A stretch of DNA of 25,209 bases from Comamonas sp. (GTDB taxonomy: Bacteria; Pseudomonadota; Gammaproteobacteria; Burkholderiales; Burkholderiaceae_C). Each line of letters starts with the position of its first letter. The first letter of the stretch is position 1. Under the pieces are notes generated by a model. The model was not told the origin of the DNA and ran no database searches. It saw only the letters and a program-made list of their open reading frames with translations. Below are positions 17,119-24,064 of the stretch, one piece after another. A program made the position numbers and the translations under genes. The DNA is taken from positions 1-25,209 of the forward strand of contig JAHAYB010000083.1 in assembly GCA_018384835.1 (NCBI GenBank), in the 5' to 3' direction.

Positions 17119-17444
17119 GTGAGACTCCCCTACTCTCACACCACCGTCGCTCCCTCTTTAGCCCCACCCCTTTAGCGCCCCCCGCCCGCCGCTTTTTATC
17201 CACGATTAGCCACATAAACAGCACCCCATCGCGCTTGTTAGCGGAAATTTGCACAATGTCGCTTAACTGCACACAAAACTCACCCAACTTCTTTGATTTT
17301 TCGCCATTGTTAGACGATGTTGGCGACACACGCGCACGGCGGTTTTTTTCTGTGGCGATACGGCTTGTAGGCGCGGCGCACCTCTAGGGGCTTCTTAGAA
17401 TGGCCGACTTTCAATCGGCACTATTGGTAATGGATGCTTCTTCT
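17119..17444. other. Intergenic region between the defence operon and bioY
   Basis: A 326-bp stretch without a recognised gene, rich in T-runs and C-runs. It holds an open minus-strand frame (17329 down to 17078, 83 codons, starting MSPTSSNNGEKSKK) that runs into the SIR2 3' end, and an opposing plus-strand frame (17115-17387). Neither resembles a family I know and neither has a convincing ribosome binding site, so both may be remnants. A weak 5-bp stem (GCCGA, 17403-17407, with TCGGC, 17415-17419) lies just before bioY. No biotin-repressor-type operator or clear terminator for the defence operon was found. Confidence 0.4.
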
Positions 17445-18047
17445 ATGACAACACAACCCAACGCTATGGCGCGTAGCCAAGCCCAGTCGTTCACCATGGT
17501 GGCCTTGTTTGCTGCGCTGATGGCCGTGCTGGGCTTGATTCCTAAAATCGACCTGCCCCTGGGCGTACCCCTTACGGTGCAGTCAGTGGGGGTCATGCTG
17601 GCCGGGTGCTTACTGGGCGGCAAACGCGCTCTGCAAGCCTTGTTGCTGTTTTTACTGGCGGTGGCGGTGGGGCTGCCCTTGCTCTCGGGCGGGCGCGGTG
17701 GGCTGGCGCAGTTCATGCTGCCATCGTCCGGGTATTTATGGGGCTATGCCGTGGCTGCGGGCGCTACCGGCTGGTTCATGGCCTTGCTGCTGGGGCGCAA
17801 GCCGCAAGCCGTAAGCCCACGCCGTGCGGGGTGGTGCGCTTTATTGGCCTCGGTGCTGGGCGGGGTGCTCGTACTGCATACTTGCGGCATCTTGGGGCTG
17901 ATGTGGATTGCCAAAATGCAGCCCCTGCAAGCCTTGATGGTAGATATGGCCTTTATCCCCGGTGATTTGCTCAAAAGCCTGCTTTGCGCCGCTGTGGTAC
18001 ACCATGTAGCCAAAGCACTGCCCGACTGGCCCCTGGGCGGGCGATAA
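17445..18047 (+). CDS. bioY: Biotin transporter, substrate-binding (S) component BioY
   Basis: An integral membrane protein of 200 aa that takes up biotin, alone or with an energy-coupling factor module. About six hydrophobic segments are visible, starting MVALFAALMAVLGLIP. The family-typical stretch IDLPLGVPLTVQSVGVMLAG follows, then GGRGGLAQFMLPSSGYLWGY, which matches the conserved BioY Gly-rich loop. I chose the ATG at 17445 (MTTQPNAMARSQAQ); the in-frame ATG at 17400 adds 15 residues not expected in the family, and the exact start is uncertain. No bioM or bioN is adjacent, so it would act as a solitary BioY or with a distant ECF module. Functionally it fits accB and accC 1.4 kb downstream, which need biotin. 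Confidence 0.92.
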   Translation: MTTQPNAMARSQAQSFTMVALFAALMAVLGLIPKIDLPLGVPLTVQSVGVMLAGCLLGGKRALQALLLFLLAVAVGLPLLSGGRGGLAQFMLPSSGYLWGYAVAAGATGWFMALLLGRKPQAVSPRRAGWCALLASVLGGVLVLHTCGILGLMWIAKMQPLQALMVDMAFIPGDLLKSLLCAAVVHHVAKALPDWPLGGR

Positions 18048-18074
18048 ATGCCCTAACCTCAAAGCACCATCTTC

Positions 18075-18087
18075 AGAACCCGGTTCT
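18075..18087. repeat. 13-bp inverted repeat before the downstream gene
   Basis: AGAACC-C-GGTTCT is a perfect 6-bp inverted repeat around a single C, ending 5 bases before the ATG at 18093 and 27 bases after the bioY stop. It could be a protein-binding site over the ribosome-binding region, or chance. It is too tight to be a strong RNA hairpin. Confidence 0.3.
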
Positions 18088-18092
18088 TGCCT

Positions 18093-18695
18093 ATGCACCA
18101 CTCTGCCACCGATGACATCGCCCACACCGCCGCCCGCCTGGTGGTGGAAGAAGGGCTGGACTGGGGCGCAGCCAAGCGCCGCGCCGTCAAGCAACTGGGC
18201 TTGCCCGCCCGCAGCTCCTTGCCGGATAACGAACTGCTAGAAGATGCCGTGCGCGATTACCTAGCACTATTTTGTGCCGACACCCAGCCCCAAGAACTGG
18301 CTGCACTGCGTAGCTTGGCCTTGCAGTGGATGCAGCGGCTGGCCGAGTTTCGCCCCCACATCAGCGGCGCGGTGTGGCGTGGCACGGCCACGCGCTTATC
18401 GGATATTTACCTGCAATTGTTCTGTGATGACTCCAAATCGGCAGAAATTGCCCTGCTCAACCAGCAAATACGCTTTGAAGTTAGCCGCGTGCCCGGCTTT
18501 AACGGTGCGCTGGTCGATGCCTTGAGCATCCACAGCCACTGCCCCCCCTTGGGCGAGGTGGTAGGCGTGCATTTGCTGGTACACGATTTTGACGAGCTGC
18601 GCGGCGCACTCAAGCCCGACCGCCAAGGCCGCCCCTGGCGCGGCGATAGCGCAGCCTTGCAAGCCTTGTTAGCGCAGGAGGCGGCCGCGCCATGA
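18093..18695 (+). CDS. Conserved hypothetical protein, possible degenerate nucleotidyltransferase fold
   Basis: A soluble 200-aa protein. I recall close relatives upstream of tlpA-like genes in Comamonadaceae, without a proven function. The N-terminal 60 residues are helical (HTAARLVVEEGLDWGAAKRR; ELLEDAVRDYLALF). Residues 91-110 contain SGAVWRGTATRLSDIYLQLF, which resembles the nucleotidyltransferase signature (G..RG.A...SDIDL). The second acidic residue of the usual DxD pair is Tyr106 here, so catalysis is doubtful. The start is the ATG at 18093; an in-frame TTG lies 6 bases earlier. The stop overlaps the start of the thioredoxin-like gene (ATGA), so the two are translationally coupled. The function is unknown and the nucleotidyltransferase resemblance is inference from one motif. 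Confidence 0.75.
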   Translation: MHHSATDDIAHTAARLVVEEGLDWGAAKRRAVKQLGLPARSSLPDNELLEDAVRDYLALFCADTQPQELAALRSLALQWMQRLAEFRPHISGAVWRGTATRLSDIYLQLFCDDSKSAEIALLNQQIRFEVSRVPGFNGALVDALSIHSHCPPLGEVVGVHLLVHDFDELRGALKPDRQGRPWRGDSAALQALLAQEAAAP

Positions 18696-19261
18696 GCATG
18701 GGCTTTCACCCAAACCGCCGCCAATGGCTGTGGGCAGCAGGCGGCTTGGCTGTGGCTAGCGCGGCGGCCACCTTGGGCTGGCAGGGCTTGCGCAAGCAGC
18801 AAAGCAACCAGCAAGCCCTGGACAGCTTCTGGGCTTTAGAGCTAGCCACCCCCGACGAAGAAGCCCGCACCATTGCACTAGCCCCACTGCGTGGGCGGCC
18901 TTTATTGGTTAATTTTTGGGCGACTTGGTGCCCGCCTTGCGTGCGTGAGCTGCCCTTGCTCAACGCCCTGGCACAAGAGCAAGCCTCCCTAACAGCAGGC
19001 GCTACCCCCGCTTTGCAAATACTAGGTATCGCGGTGGACCAAGCGCCCAAAGTACGCCAATGGTTGCAGCGCCAGCCCCTGGCCTACCCGGTGCTGATGG
19101 CGGGAGCGGGGGGCATGGCCATCAGCCGCAGCCTGGGCAATGTGCAAGGGGGCTTGCCGTTTTCTCTGCTGCTCGATGCCCAGGGGCAAGTGCGACAGCG
19201 TAGAATCGGCGAATTTTCCCCCGAGGTCTTGCAGCGCTGGATGGCAACAATTGCCACCTAA
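18692..19261 (+). CDS. TlpA-like thioredoxin-fold protein disulfide reductase
   Basis: A 189-aa membrane-anchored or exported thiol-disulfide oxidoreductase. The N-terminus has a twin-Arg start (NRRQW) and a hydrophobic stretch (about 13-30), which suits a signal anchor. The thioredoxin domain follows, with the active site FWATWCPPC (Cys80 and Cys83) after LLVNF, and a typical cis-Pro region (GGLPFSLLLD, around 150-160). This pattern belongs to the TlpA/ResA/DsbE group, which keeps periplasmic thiols reduced, often for cytochrome c maturation. No cytochrome-biogenesis gene is adjacent, so the partner is unknown. It overlaps the preceding gene by 4 bases, with CAGGAG 11 bases upstream of the ATG. 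In relatives I recall aroQ between this gene and accB; here there are only 160 bp. Confidence 0.88.
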   Translation: MSMGFHPNRRQWLWAAGGLAVASAAATLGWQGLRKQQSNQQALDSFWALELATPDEEARTIALAPLRGRPLLVNFWATWCPPCVRELPLLNALAQEQASLTAGATPALQILGIAVDQAPKVRQWLQRQPLAYPVLMAGAGGMAISRSLGNVQGGLPFSLLLDAQGQVRQRRIGEFSPEVLQRWMATIAT

Positions 19262-19421
19262 TTAAGCGCTGATATGCACCGATAGCATTTGCGCCCATTC
19301 CAGCCCCGCACGGTTTTGGCGAAGATGCAGAAAAATAACGGGTAAAGAGCGAACTTGAGCGAAATTAGGCTACATTCTCGCCCTTACTTCGTTTTAATCA
19401 GTTTTGGCCATTGGAGCTTGC

Positions 19422-19877
19422 ATGGATCTGCGAAAACTCAAAACCCTCATCGACTTGGTCTCTGAATCCAACGTCTCAGAGCTAGAAATTACCGAAGCCG
19501 AGGGCAAAGTCCGTATTGTCAAAAGCATGGGCAACGTGGTGCAACAAGTGGTTGCCGCCCCCATGCAGGCCATGCCCGTTGCCACCAACACCGTGGCCGC
19601 CGAGCAGCCTGCACCCGCCCCCGCACCGGCTGCACCAGAGCCTGGCCACCAAGTCAACTCGCCCATGGTGGGCACGTTTTACCGCGCCTCCAGCCCCGGA
19701 GCCAAGCCCTTTGTAGAAGACGGCCAAGCGGTCAAAGAAGGCGATGTGCTGTGCATCATTGAGGCCATGAAAATCCTCAACGAAATCGAGGCCGACAAAG
19801 CCGGCACGATTAAACGCATCATGGCGGAAAACGGCCAAGCCGTAGAGTACGGTCAACCCCTGTTCGTCATTGAGTGA
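19422..19877 (+). CDS. accB: Acetyl-CoA carboxylase biotin carboxyl carrier protein
   Basis: The 151-aa carrier that holds biotin for the first committed step of fatty-acid synthesis. It has an N-terminal helical domain ([13 protein letters not shown]), an Ala/Pro-rich flexible linker (about 45-75), and a biotinyl domain ending in LFVIE. The biotinylated lysine is Lys117 in EAMKILNE. The protruding thumb motif, here [20 protein letters not shown], is also present and separates AccB from other biotinyl proteins. The ATG at 19422 follows GGAG by 5 bases; an upstream in-frame start at 19404 is unlikely. The 160-bp gap before it is AT-richer (for example TTGAGCGAAATTAGGCTACA) and probably holds the promoter, but I cannot define -35 and -10 boxes. 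accC follows after 101 bp. Confidence 0.96.
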   Translation: MDLRKLKTLIDLVSESNVSELEITEAEGKVRIVKSMGNVVQQVVAAPMQAMPVATNTVAAEQPAPAPAPAAPEPGHQVNSPMVGTFYRASSPGAKPFVEDGQAVKEGDVLCIIEAMKILNEIEADKAGTIKRIMAENGQAVEYGQPLFVIE

Positions 19878-19884
19878 TTGAGTG
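19869..19884 (+). repeat. 8-bp tandem duplication over the accB stop
   Basis: ATTGAGTG occurs twice in a row (19869-19876, 19877-19884). The first copy contains the end of accB and the start of its TGA stop; the second lies just outside. The duplication does not change the protein. Confidence 0.6.
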
Positions 19885-19965
19885 ATAACTGGGTTCTGTC
19901 CACAGGCACAACCCATCATCCAATCCATTGCGCTTGCCAGGCTCCAGCCGCAAGCGCCGAACAAC

Positions 19966-19971
19966 GAGGAG
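19966..19971 (+). promoter_or_regulatory. Ribosome binding site of accC
   Basis: GAGGAG lies 7 bases before the ATG at 19979 and sets the accC start there, rather than at the longer in-frame start at 19928. Confidence 0.75.
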
Positions 19972-19978
19972 TTTTCCC

Positions 19979-21334
19979 ATGTTTAAGAAAATTTTGGTGG
20001 CCAACCGTGGCGAGATTGCCCTGCGCATCCAACGCGCTTGCCGCGAAATGGGTGTCAAGGCCGTCATGGTCTATTCCGAGGCCGACCGCGATGCCAAATA
20101 CGTCAAACTCGCTGACGAGGCGGTGTGCATCGGTCCTGCTCCTGCAGCGCAAAGCTATTTGAATATGCCCGCGCTGATTTCAGCGGCAGAAGTCACCGAT
20201 GCCGAGGCCATTCACCCCGGCTATGGCTTTCTGGCCGAAAACGCTGACTTTGCCGAACGTGTGGAGCAAAGCGGCTTCCAGTTCATCGGCCCCACTGCAG
20301 AATCCATCCGCATCATGGGCGATAAGGTCTCAGCCAAGCAGGCCATGATTAAGGCGGGCGTGCCCTGCGTGCCCGGCTCTGATGGTGAATTGCCCGACGA
20401 CCCCACGCAAATCCGCCGCATTGCCAAGGGCATTGGCTACCCCGTGATTGTGAAAGCCGCAGGCGGTGGCGGCGGGCGCGGTATGCGCGTGGTGCACACA
20501 GAAGCCGCCCTGATTAACGCCGTGCAAATGACCAAGGCAGAGGCGCAGGTAGCCTTTGGCAACCCTTCCGTGTACATGGAAAAATACCTGCAAAACCCGC
20601 GCCACGTGGAAATCCAAATCATGGCGGACAAACACAAAAACGCGGTTTATCTGGGTGAGCGGGACTGCTCCATGCAGCGCCGCCACCAAAAGGTGATTGA
20701 AGAAGCGCCTGCGCCGGGCATTCCCCGCCGCCTGATTGAAAAAATTGGCGAGCGCTGCGTCACCGCCTGTAAAAAAATCGGCTATCGCGGTGCAGGTACG
20801 TTTGAGTTTTTGTACGAAAACGGCGAGTTCTACTTCATCGAGATGAACACCCGCGTGCAGGTAGAGCACCCCGTCACCGAGGTGATTACCGGCATTGACA
20901 TCGTGAAAACCCAAATCATGGTGGCCGCTGGGCAAAAGCTGCCCTTCAACCAGCGCCAGGTCAACAGCCAAATGCGTGGCCACGCGATTGAATGCCGCAT
21001 CAACGCTGAAGACCCCTACAAATTCCTGCCCTCACCAGGGCGTGTCACCATGTGGCATATGCCTGGTGGCCCCGGGGTGCGCGTGGACTCACACGTGTAC
21101 AACAACTACTTTGTGCCGCCCAATTACGACTCCATGATTGGCAAAATCATCGTCTATGGTGACACCCGCGAGCAGGCTCTGGCGCGCATGCGCACCGCCC
21201 TGTCTGAGGTGGTGGTGGAAGGCATTAAAACCAACGTGCCCCTGCACCAGGAGCTGATGGTCGATGCCGGTTTTGCCGAGGGCGGTACCAACATCCACTA
21301 CCTGGAGCAGTGGCTGGATAAACGCAAGCGCTAA
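19979..21334 (+). CDS. accC: Acetyl-CoA carboxylase biotin carboxylase subunit
   Basis: A cytoplasmic ATP-grasp enzyme of 451 aa that carboxylates the biotin on AccB using bicarbonate and ATP. It opens with the standard [14 protein letters not shown], and residues of about 1-115 form the biotin-carboxylase N-terminal domain. The ATP-grasp glycine loop [11 protein letters not shown] is near residues 160-170, and the active-site stretch [14 protein letters not shown] is near 290-300. The C-terminal domain carries [13 protein letters not shown]. The length matches bacterial AccC (about 450 aa). It forms an operon with accB, 101 bp apart. A strong terminator hairpin lies 55 bp after the stop, so the accBC transcript probably ends there. 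Confidence 0.97.
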   Translation: MFKKILVANRGEIALRIQRACREMGVKAVMVYSEADRDAKYVKLADEAVCIGPAPAAQSYLNMPALISAAEVTDAEAIHPGYGFLAENADFAERVEQSGFQFIGPTAESIRIMGDKVSAKQAMIKAGVPCVPGSDGELPDDPTQIRRIAKGIGYPVIVKAAGGGGGRGMRVVHTEAALINAVQMTKAEAQVAFGNPSVYMEKYLQNPRHVEIQIMADKHKNAVYLGERDCSMQRRHQKVIEEAPAPGIPRRLIEKIGERCVTACKKIGYRGAGTFEFLYENGEFYFIEMNTRVQVEHPVTEVITGIDIVKTQIMVAAGQKLPFNQRQVNSQMRGHAIECRINAEDPYKFLPSPGRVTMWHMPGGPGVRVDSHVYNNYFVPPNYDSMIGKIIVYGDTREQALARMRTALSEVVVEGIKTNVPLHQELMVDAGFAEGGTNIHYLEQWLDKRKR

Positions 21335-21389
21335 GAACGCATAGGTTCTACGCCAAAGGCCGCAAGCCGATTCGTCGTAACAGGTCAAG

Positions 21390-21425
21390 GGCTGGCTTCT
21401 GCATCACCGGAAGCTGGCCTTTTTT
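21390..21425 (+). terminator. Rho-independent terminator after accC
   Basis: A 10-bp stem, GGCTGGCTTC (21390-21399) with GAAGCTGGCC (21410-21419), including two G-U pairs, encloses a 10-nt loop and is followed at once by TTTTTTA (21420-21426). It separates accC from prmA, so prmA is expressed by readthrough or from its own promoter. Confidence 0.85.
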
Positions 21426-21442
21426 ATTGTTGTTTAGGTTTT

Positions 21443-21457
21443 GCCCCGCAGCGGGGC
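21443..21457. repeat. 15-bp GC-rich inverted repeat before prmA
   Basis: GCCCCGC-A-GCGGGGC is a perfect 7-bp inverted repeat, ending 12 bases before the prmA ATG. In RNA it could form a 5-bp GC stem with a 5-nt loop close to the ribosome binding region and so limit prmA translation. It has no T-run, so it is not a terminator. Confidence 0.5.
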
Positions 21458-21469
21458 GTGGATAAAGAG

Positions 21470-22363
21470 ATGTTTGAACTGGTTTTAATGTGCCCCCAAG
21501 AGCGGGTAGAAATCGTCAGCGATGCTTTAGAAGAGCTGGCGGCCCTGAGCGTCTCTGTAGAAGACATGGACGCGCATACCGATGCCGAGCAAGCCCTGTT
21601 TGGCGAGCCGGGAATGCCCGCCCCCAAAGATGGCTGGAACCGCAGCCGCATCACCGCTCTATTCCAAGAGCGCACCCAGGCCGATGAGGCAGCGCAGCTT
21701 TTGCCGCAGCAAGACTTCTTTGGCGATTGCCAGGTGCTGGGCGTACAAGTGCTAGAGCAGCAAGACTGGGTGCGCCTGACGCAATCGCAATTCCAGCCCG
21801 TGGACATCACCCCCGAATTCTGGATTGTGCCCACCTGGCATGAGCTGCCCGAGGCCGCCAAAATCAGCATCCGCCTAGACCCTGGCCTGGCCTTTGGCAC
21901 GGGAACCCACCCCACCACCCGCATGTGCCTGCGCTGGATTGCCCGCCAGCCAGTGGGCAGCCTGGGGCGGGTGCTGGACTATGGCTGCGGCTCGGGCATC
22001 TTGGCTATTGGCGCGGCCAAGTTTGGTGCGCAAGATATTGACGCGGTGGATATCGACCCCGATGCCGTCACCGCCTGCCAGCTCAACGCCCAGGCTAACC
22101 ATGTACAGCTCAACAGCGGCCTGCCCGACAAGGCGCAGGGCGCGTACCAAACCGTGCTAGCCAACATCTTGGCTACGCCGCTCAAGGTGCTGGCTCCGCT
22201 GCTGTGTGCCCATGTGCAAGCAGGCGGCCATCTGGTGCTGGCTGGCATTTTGGAGCGCCAAGCGGAAGAGCTGCAACAAGCCTACGCTCCCCACCTGCCC
22301 CTGCAAGTGGCCGATACCGAAGACGGCTGGGTATTGATGACGGCGCAGCGCCCACAAGCGTAA
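21470..22363 (+). CDS. prmA: Ribosomal protein L11 methyltransferase
   Basis: A SAM-dependent enzyme of 297 aa that trimethylates ribosomal protein L11. The N-terminal substrate-binding domain (about 1-90) begins MFELVLMCPQERVE and includes the family-typical stretch DAEQALFGEPG. The linker has LDPGLAFGTGTHPTT, a PrmA hallmark. The SAM-binding core is LDYGCGSGILAIGA, followed by DIDPDAV and the VLANILATPL motif. I chose the ATG at 21470 because homologues start MFELV; a GTG at 21458 would add four residues. The ribosome binding site is weak (AAAGAG right before the ATG). It sits 135 bp after accC, with a terminator in between. The gene after it is on the opposite strand and converges on it. 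Confidence 0.95.
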   Translation: MFELVLMCPQERVEIVSDALEELAALSVSVEDMDAHTDAEQALFGEPGMPAPKDGWNRSRITALFQERTQADEAAQLLPQQDFFGDCQVLGVQVLEQQDWVRLTQSQFQPVDITPEFWIVPTWHELPEAAKISIRLDPGLAFGTGTHPTTRMCLRWIARQPVGSLGRVLDYGCGSGILAIGAAKFGAQDIDAVDIDPDAVTACQLNAQANHVQLNSGLPDKAQGAYQTVLANILATPLKVLAPLLCAHVQAGGHLVLAGILERQAEELQQAYAPHLPLQVADTEDGWVLMTAQRPQA

Positions 22364-22410
22364 GAGCGTTTTCACGTTCTAAGCCTGCACCTTGCTGCGG
22401 GTGCGCAATA

Positions 22411-24021
22411 TCAAGCGCCCCAAACTTGAATCGGCAGCGAGCCAAAATGCGCTTGGCGCTGCCAGATTTTTTCATCCCAAGGCGTATCGGGGTTGCGGTT
22501 GAAGATGAATAAATGCGCCTCGTCCGCGCCCACACGGGCGGTGTAGTCGGCGGTTTGCTCCAGCCCCACCGCCAGCAGGCTATCGAGTGCCCCGCGCTGA
22601 ATTTTTAGCTCAATCACGATGCGTTGCAGCGGGCCGTACATGCCCTGCTGTGGGTCAGTTGGCCATTCAATGAATAAATCGGTGCGCTTTCTGCCTAGGC
22701 CGTATTCCCGATTGATGCGCCCACCGCCGTTGATGATGCGTTGCAAAAACGCCTGCATGATGAGCTGGGGCGCGGCTTCTTTATAGCTAAAGCCTTCGCT
22801 CCAAATATCGGAGTGTTCGCGGAAAAACTGCTGGAAGGCCGCTAGCAGCTTGGGCATATCCAGGCGGTGCTCGGGCGTGACGTACCAGCTCTGTTCCTGA
22901 TTGGCGATATAGCTTTGCGTCACCCAGGTTAGTTCTCGCGGAATCACCTCTTGGTAGATGCGGTTGCTGATGCGGATGCTCGGGCGGGTCTGAATCAGCC
23001 CCAAATCGGCCACGTATTGCACATCATCGGGCTTGACTTCGCCGGAGCGCAGTTCGTCCTTGCTGCCGATGATGGCGCTCATCACGCTATGCACTCGCGG
23101 CTCGCGCAGCTTGTCATTGAGCTGGTCTAGGTGGGTGGCGCGGGAGTAAATCAGCCGCTCGCGGGCTTCGCGGTAATCGGCCAGGGTAAGAGGGCGGCTG
23201 CGGTCGCGGGCGGCTTTGTTCTTCCAAGTTAGTTCATGGCCTAGAGCGTTGACCAGCCAAGGCTGGCCTTCGGTATCTAGCCACAGCTCGGGGAAGATGC
23301 TTTCTTCAAAGGGCTGCCCGGTGGCCTCGGTGTGCTGCCGCCATAGCGCCACGGTTTCTTCTTGATTGAAATTCTCCATACGCAGCGACGTGGCCTTGAT
23401 GTTGAAGGCACTGCCACCGGTGATGACCTGCGCCCCCTCTTGCTCCATACGGTAGTCACGCACATCGCGCACGCCGCACAGCACGATGGATTGGGGGAAA
23501 AATTCAGGCCGCTGGGCATAGCCTGCGCGAATCTGGCGCAGCAGGGAGATCAGCGTGTCACCTACTAGTGCATCTACCTCATCCAAGAGCAGCACTGTGG
23601 GCAAGGGGCTATAACGCGCCCAATGTTGCAGCACCTGCGTCAGCAAATGCTGGGGAGCCAAAGTCTTCTTCGTAGCGCTGTACCACGCCATGAGCTCAGG
23701 CGTGTTTAGGTACAAGTCAATGGCATTGACCAGCGCGTCACAGGCGGCGGGTATGCCCTGGGTTTCATCCCCACGCGCTGCCTGCGCCCCTTCGATATTG
23801 GCGTAAGCGCAGGCATAGCGTTCGCTGGTGTTAAGCGCCTTCATCATGGCCAACAGCGTGGTGGTCTTACCCGTTTGACGCGGGGCGTGTAATACGAAGT
23901 AGCGCTGGGTGGCAATCAGGTGCTGAAGCTCCTCCCAATCTAGGCGGTGCAGCGGGTCAAGGTGGTAGTGCAAATCCGGCTTGGTGGGGCCGGCGGTATT
24001 AAAAAAGCGCTCTAACGGCAT
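22411..24021 (-). CDS. AAA ATPase with C-terminal PD-(D/E)XK-like domain
   Basis: A soluble protein of 536 aa. The N-terminal half is a P-loop ATPase: Walker A APRQTGKTT (46-54) and Walker B VLLLDEVDALVG (144-155), followed by a sensor-like strand IVLCGVRDVRDY. The C-terminal third has Glu440, Asp449 (RTDLFIEW) and Glu472/Lys474 (IVIELKI), the pattern of a PD-(D/E)XK nuclease fold. It resembles prokaryotic ATP-binding proteins of the AAA-ATPase plus nuclease-like type, which have no settled role; some sit in defence or mobile contexts. It differs clearly from the RPRRFGKS-type protein at the other end of the window, so the two are not duplicates. The ATG at 24021 has GGAG about 10 bases upstream. 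It lies 43 bp downstream of the glycosyltransferase gene on the same strand and may share its transcript. The active residues look complete. Confidence 0.82.
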   Translation of the reverse strand: MPLERFFNTAGPTKPDLHYHLDPLHRLDWEELQHLIATQRYFVLHAPRQTGKTTTLLAMMKALNTSERYACAYANIEGAQAARGDETQGIPAACDALVNAIDLYLNTPELMAWYSATKKTLAPQHLLTQVLQHWARYSPLPTVLLLDEVDALVGDTLISLLRQIRAGYAQRPEFFPQSIVLCGVRDVRDYRMEQEGAQVITGGSAFNIKATSLRMENFNQEETVALWRQHTEATGQPFEESIFPELWLDTEGQPWLVNALGHELTWKNKAARDRSRPLTLADYREARERLIYSRATHLDQLNDKLREPRVHSVMSAIIGSKDELRSGEVKPDDVQYVADLGLIQTRPSIRISNRIYQEVIPRELTWVTQSYIANQEQSWYVTPEHRLDMPKLLAAFQQFFREHSDIWSEGFSYKEAAPQLIMQAFLQRIINGGGRINREYGLGRKRTDLFIEWPTDPQQGMYGPLQRIVIELKIQRGALDSLLAVGLEQTADYTARVGADEAHLFIFNRNPDTPWDEKIWQRQAHFGSLPIQVWGA

Positions 24022-24064
24022 ATCAGTAGTCTCCGCGTACCAGTAGGTGTTGGGGTTTCAGTGT

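Noticed and set aside
17330..17444. Biotin-repressor operator or riboswitch before bioY
   Set aside because: No paired TTGTAAAC-like half-sites and no conserved RNA structure were seen; only a weak 5-bp stem.
20330..20983. A 217-codon minus-strand frame opposite accC
   Set aside because: It is antisense to highly conserved accC sequence; its His/Val/Leu-rich composition is what a reverse reading of GC-rich codons gives.
22387..22404. Possible terminator between prmA and the converging ATPase gene (GCACC / GGTGC)
   Set aside because: The stem is only 5 bp and no T-run follows on either strand.
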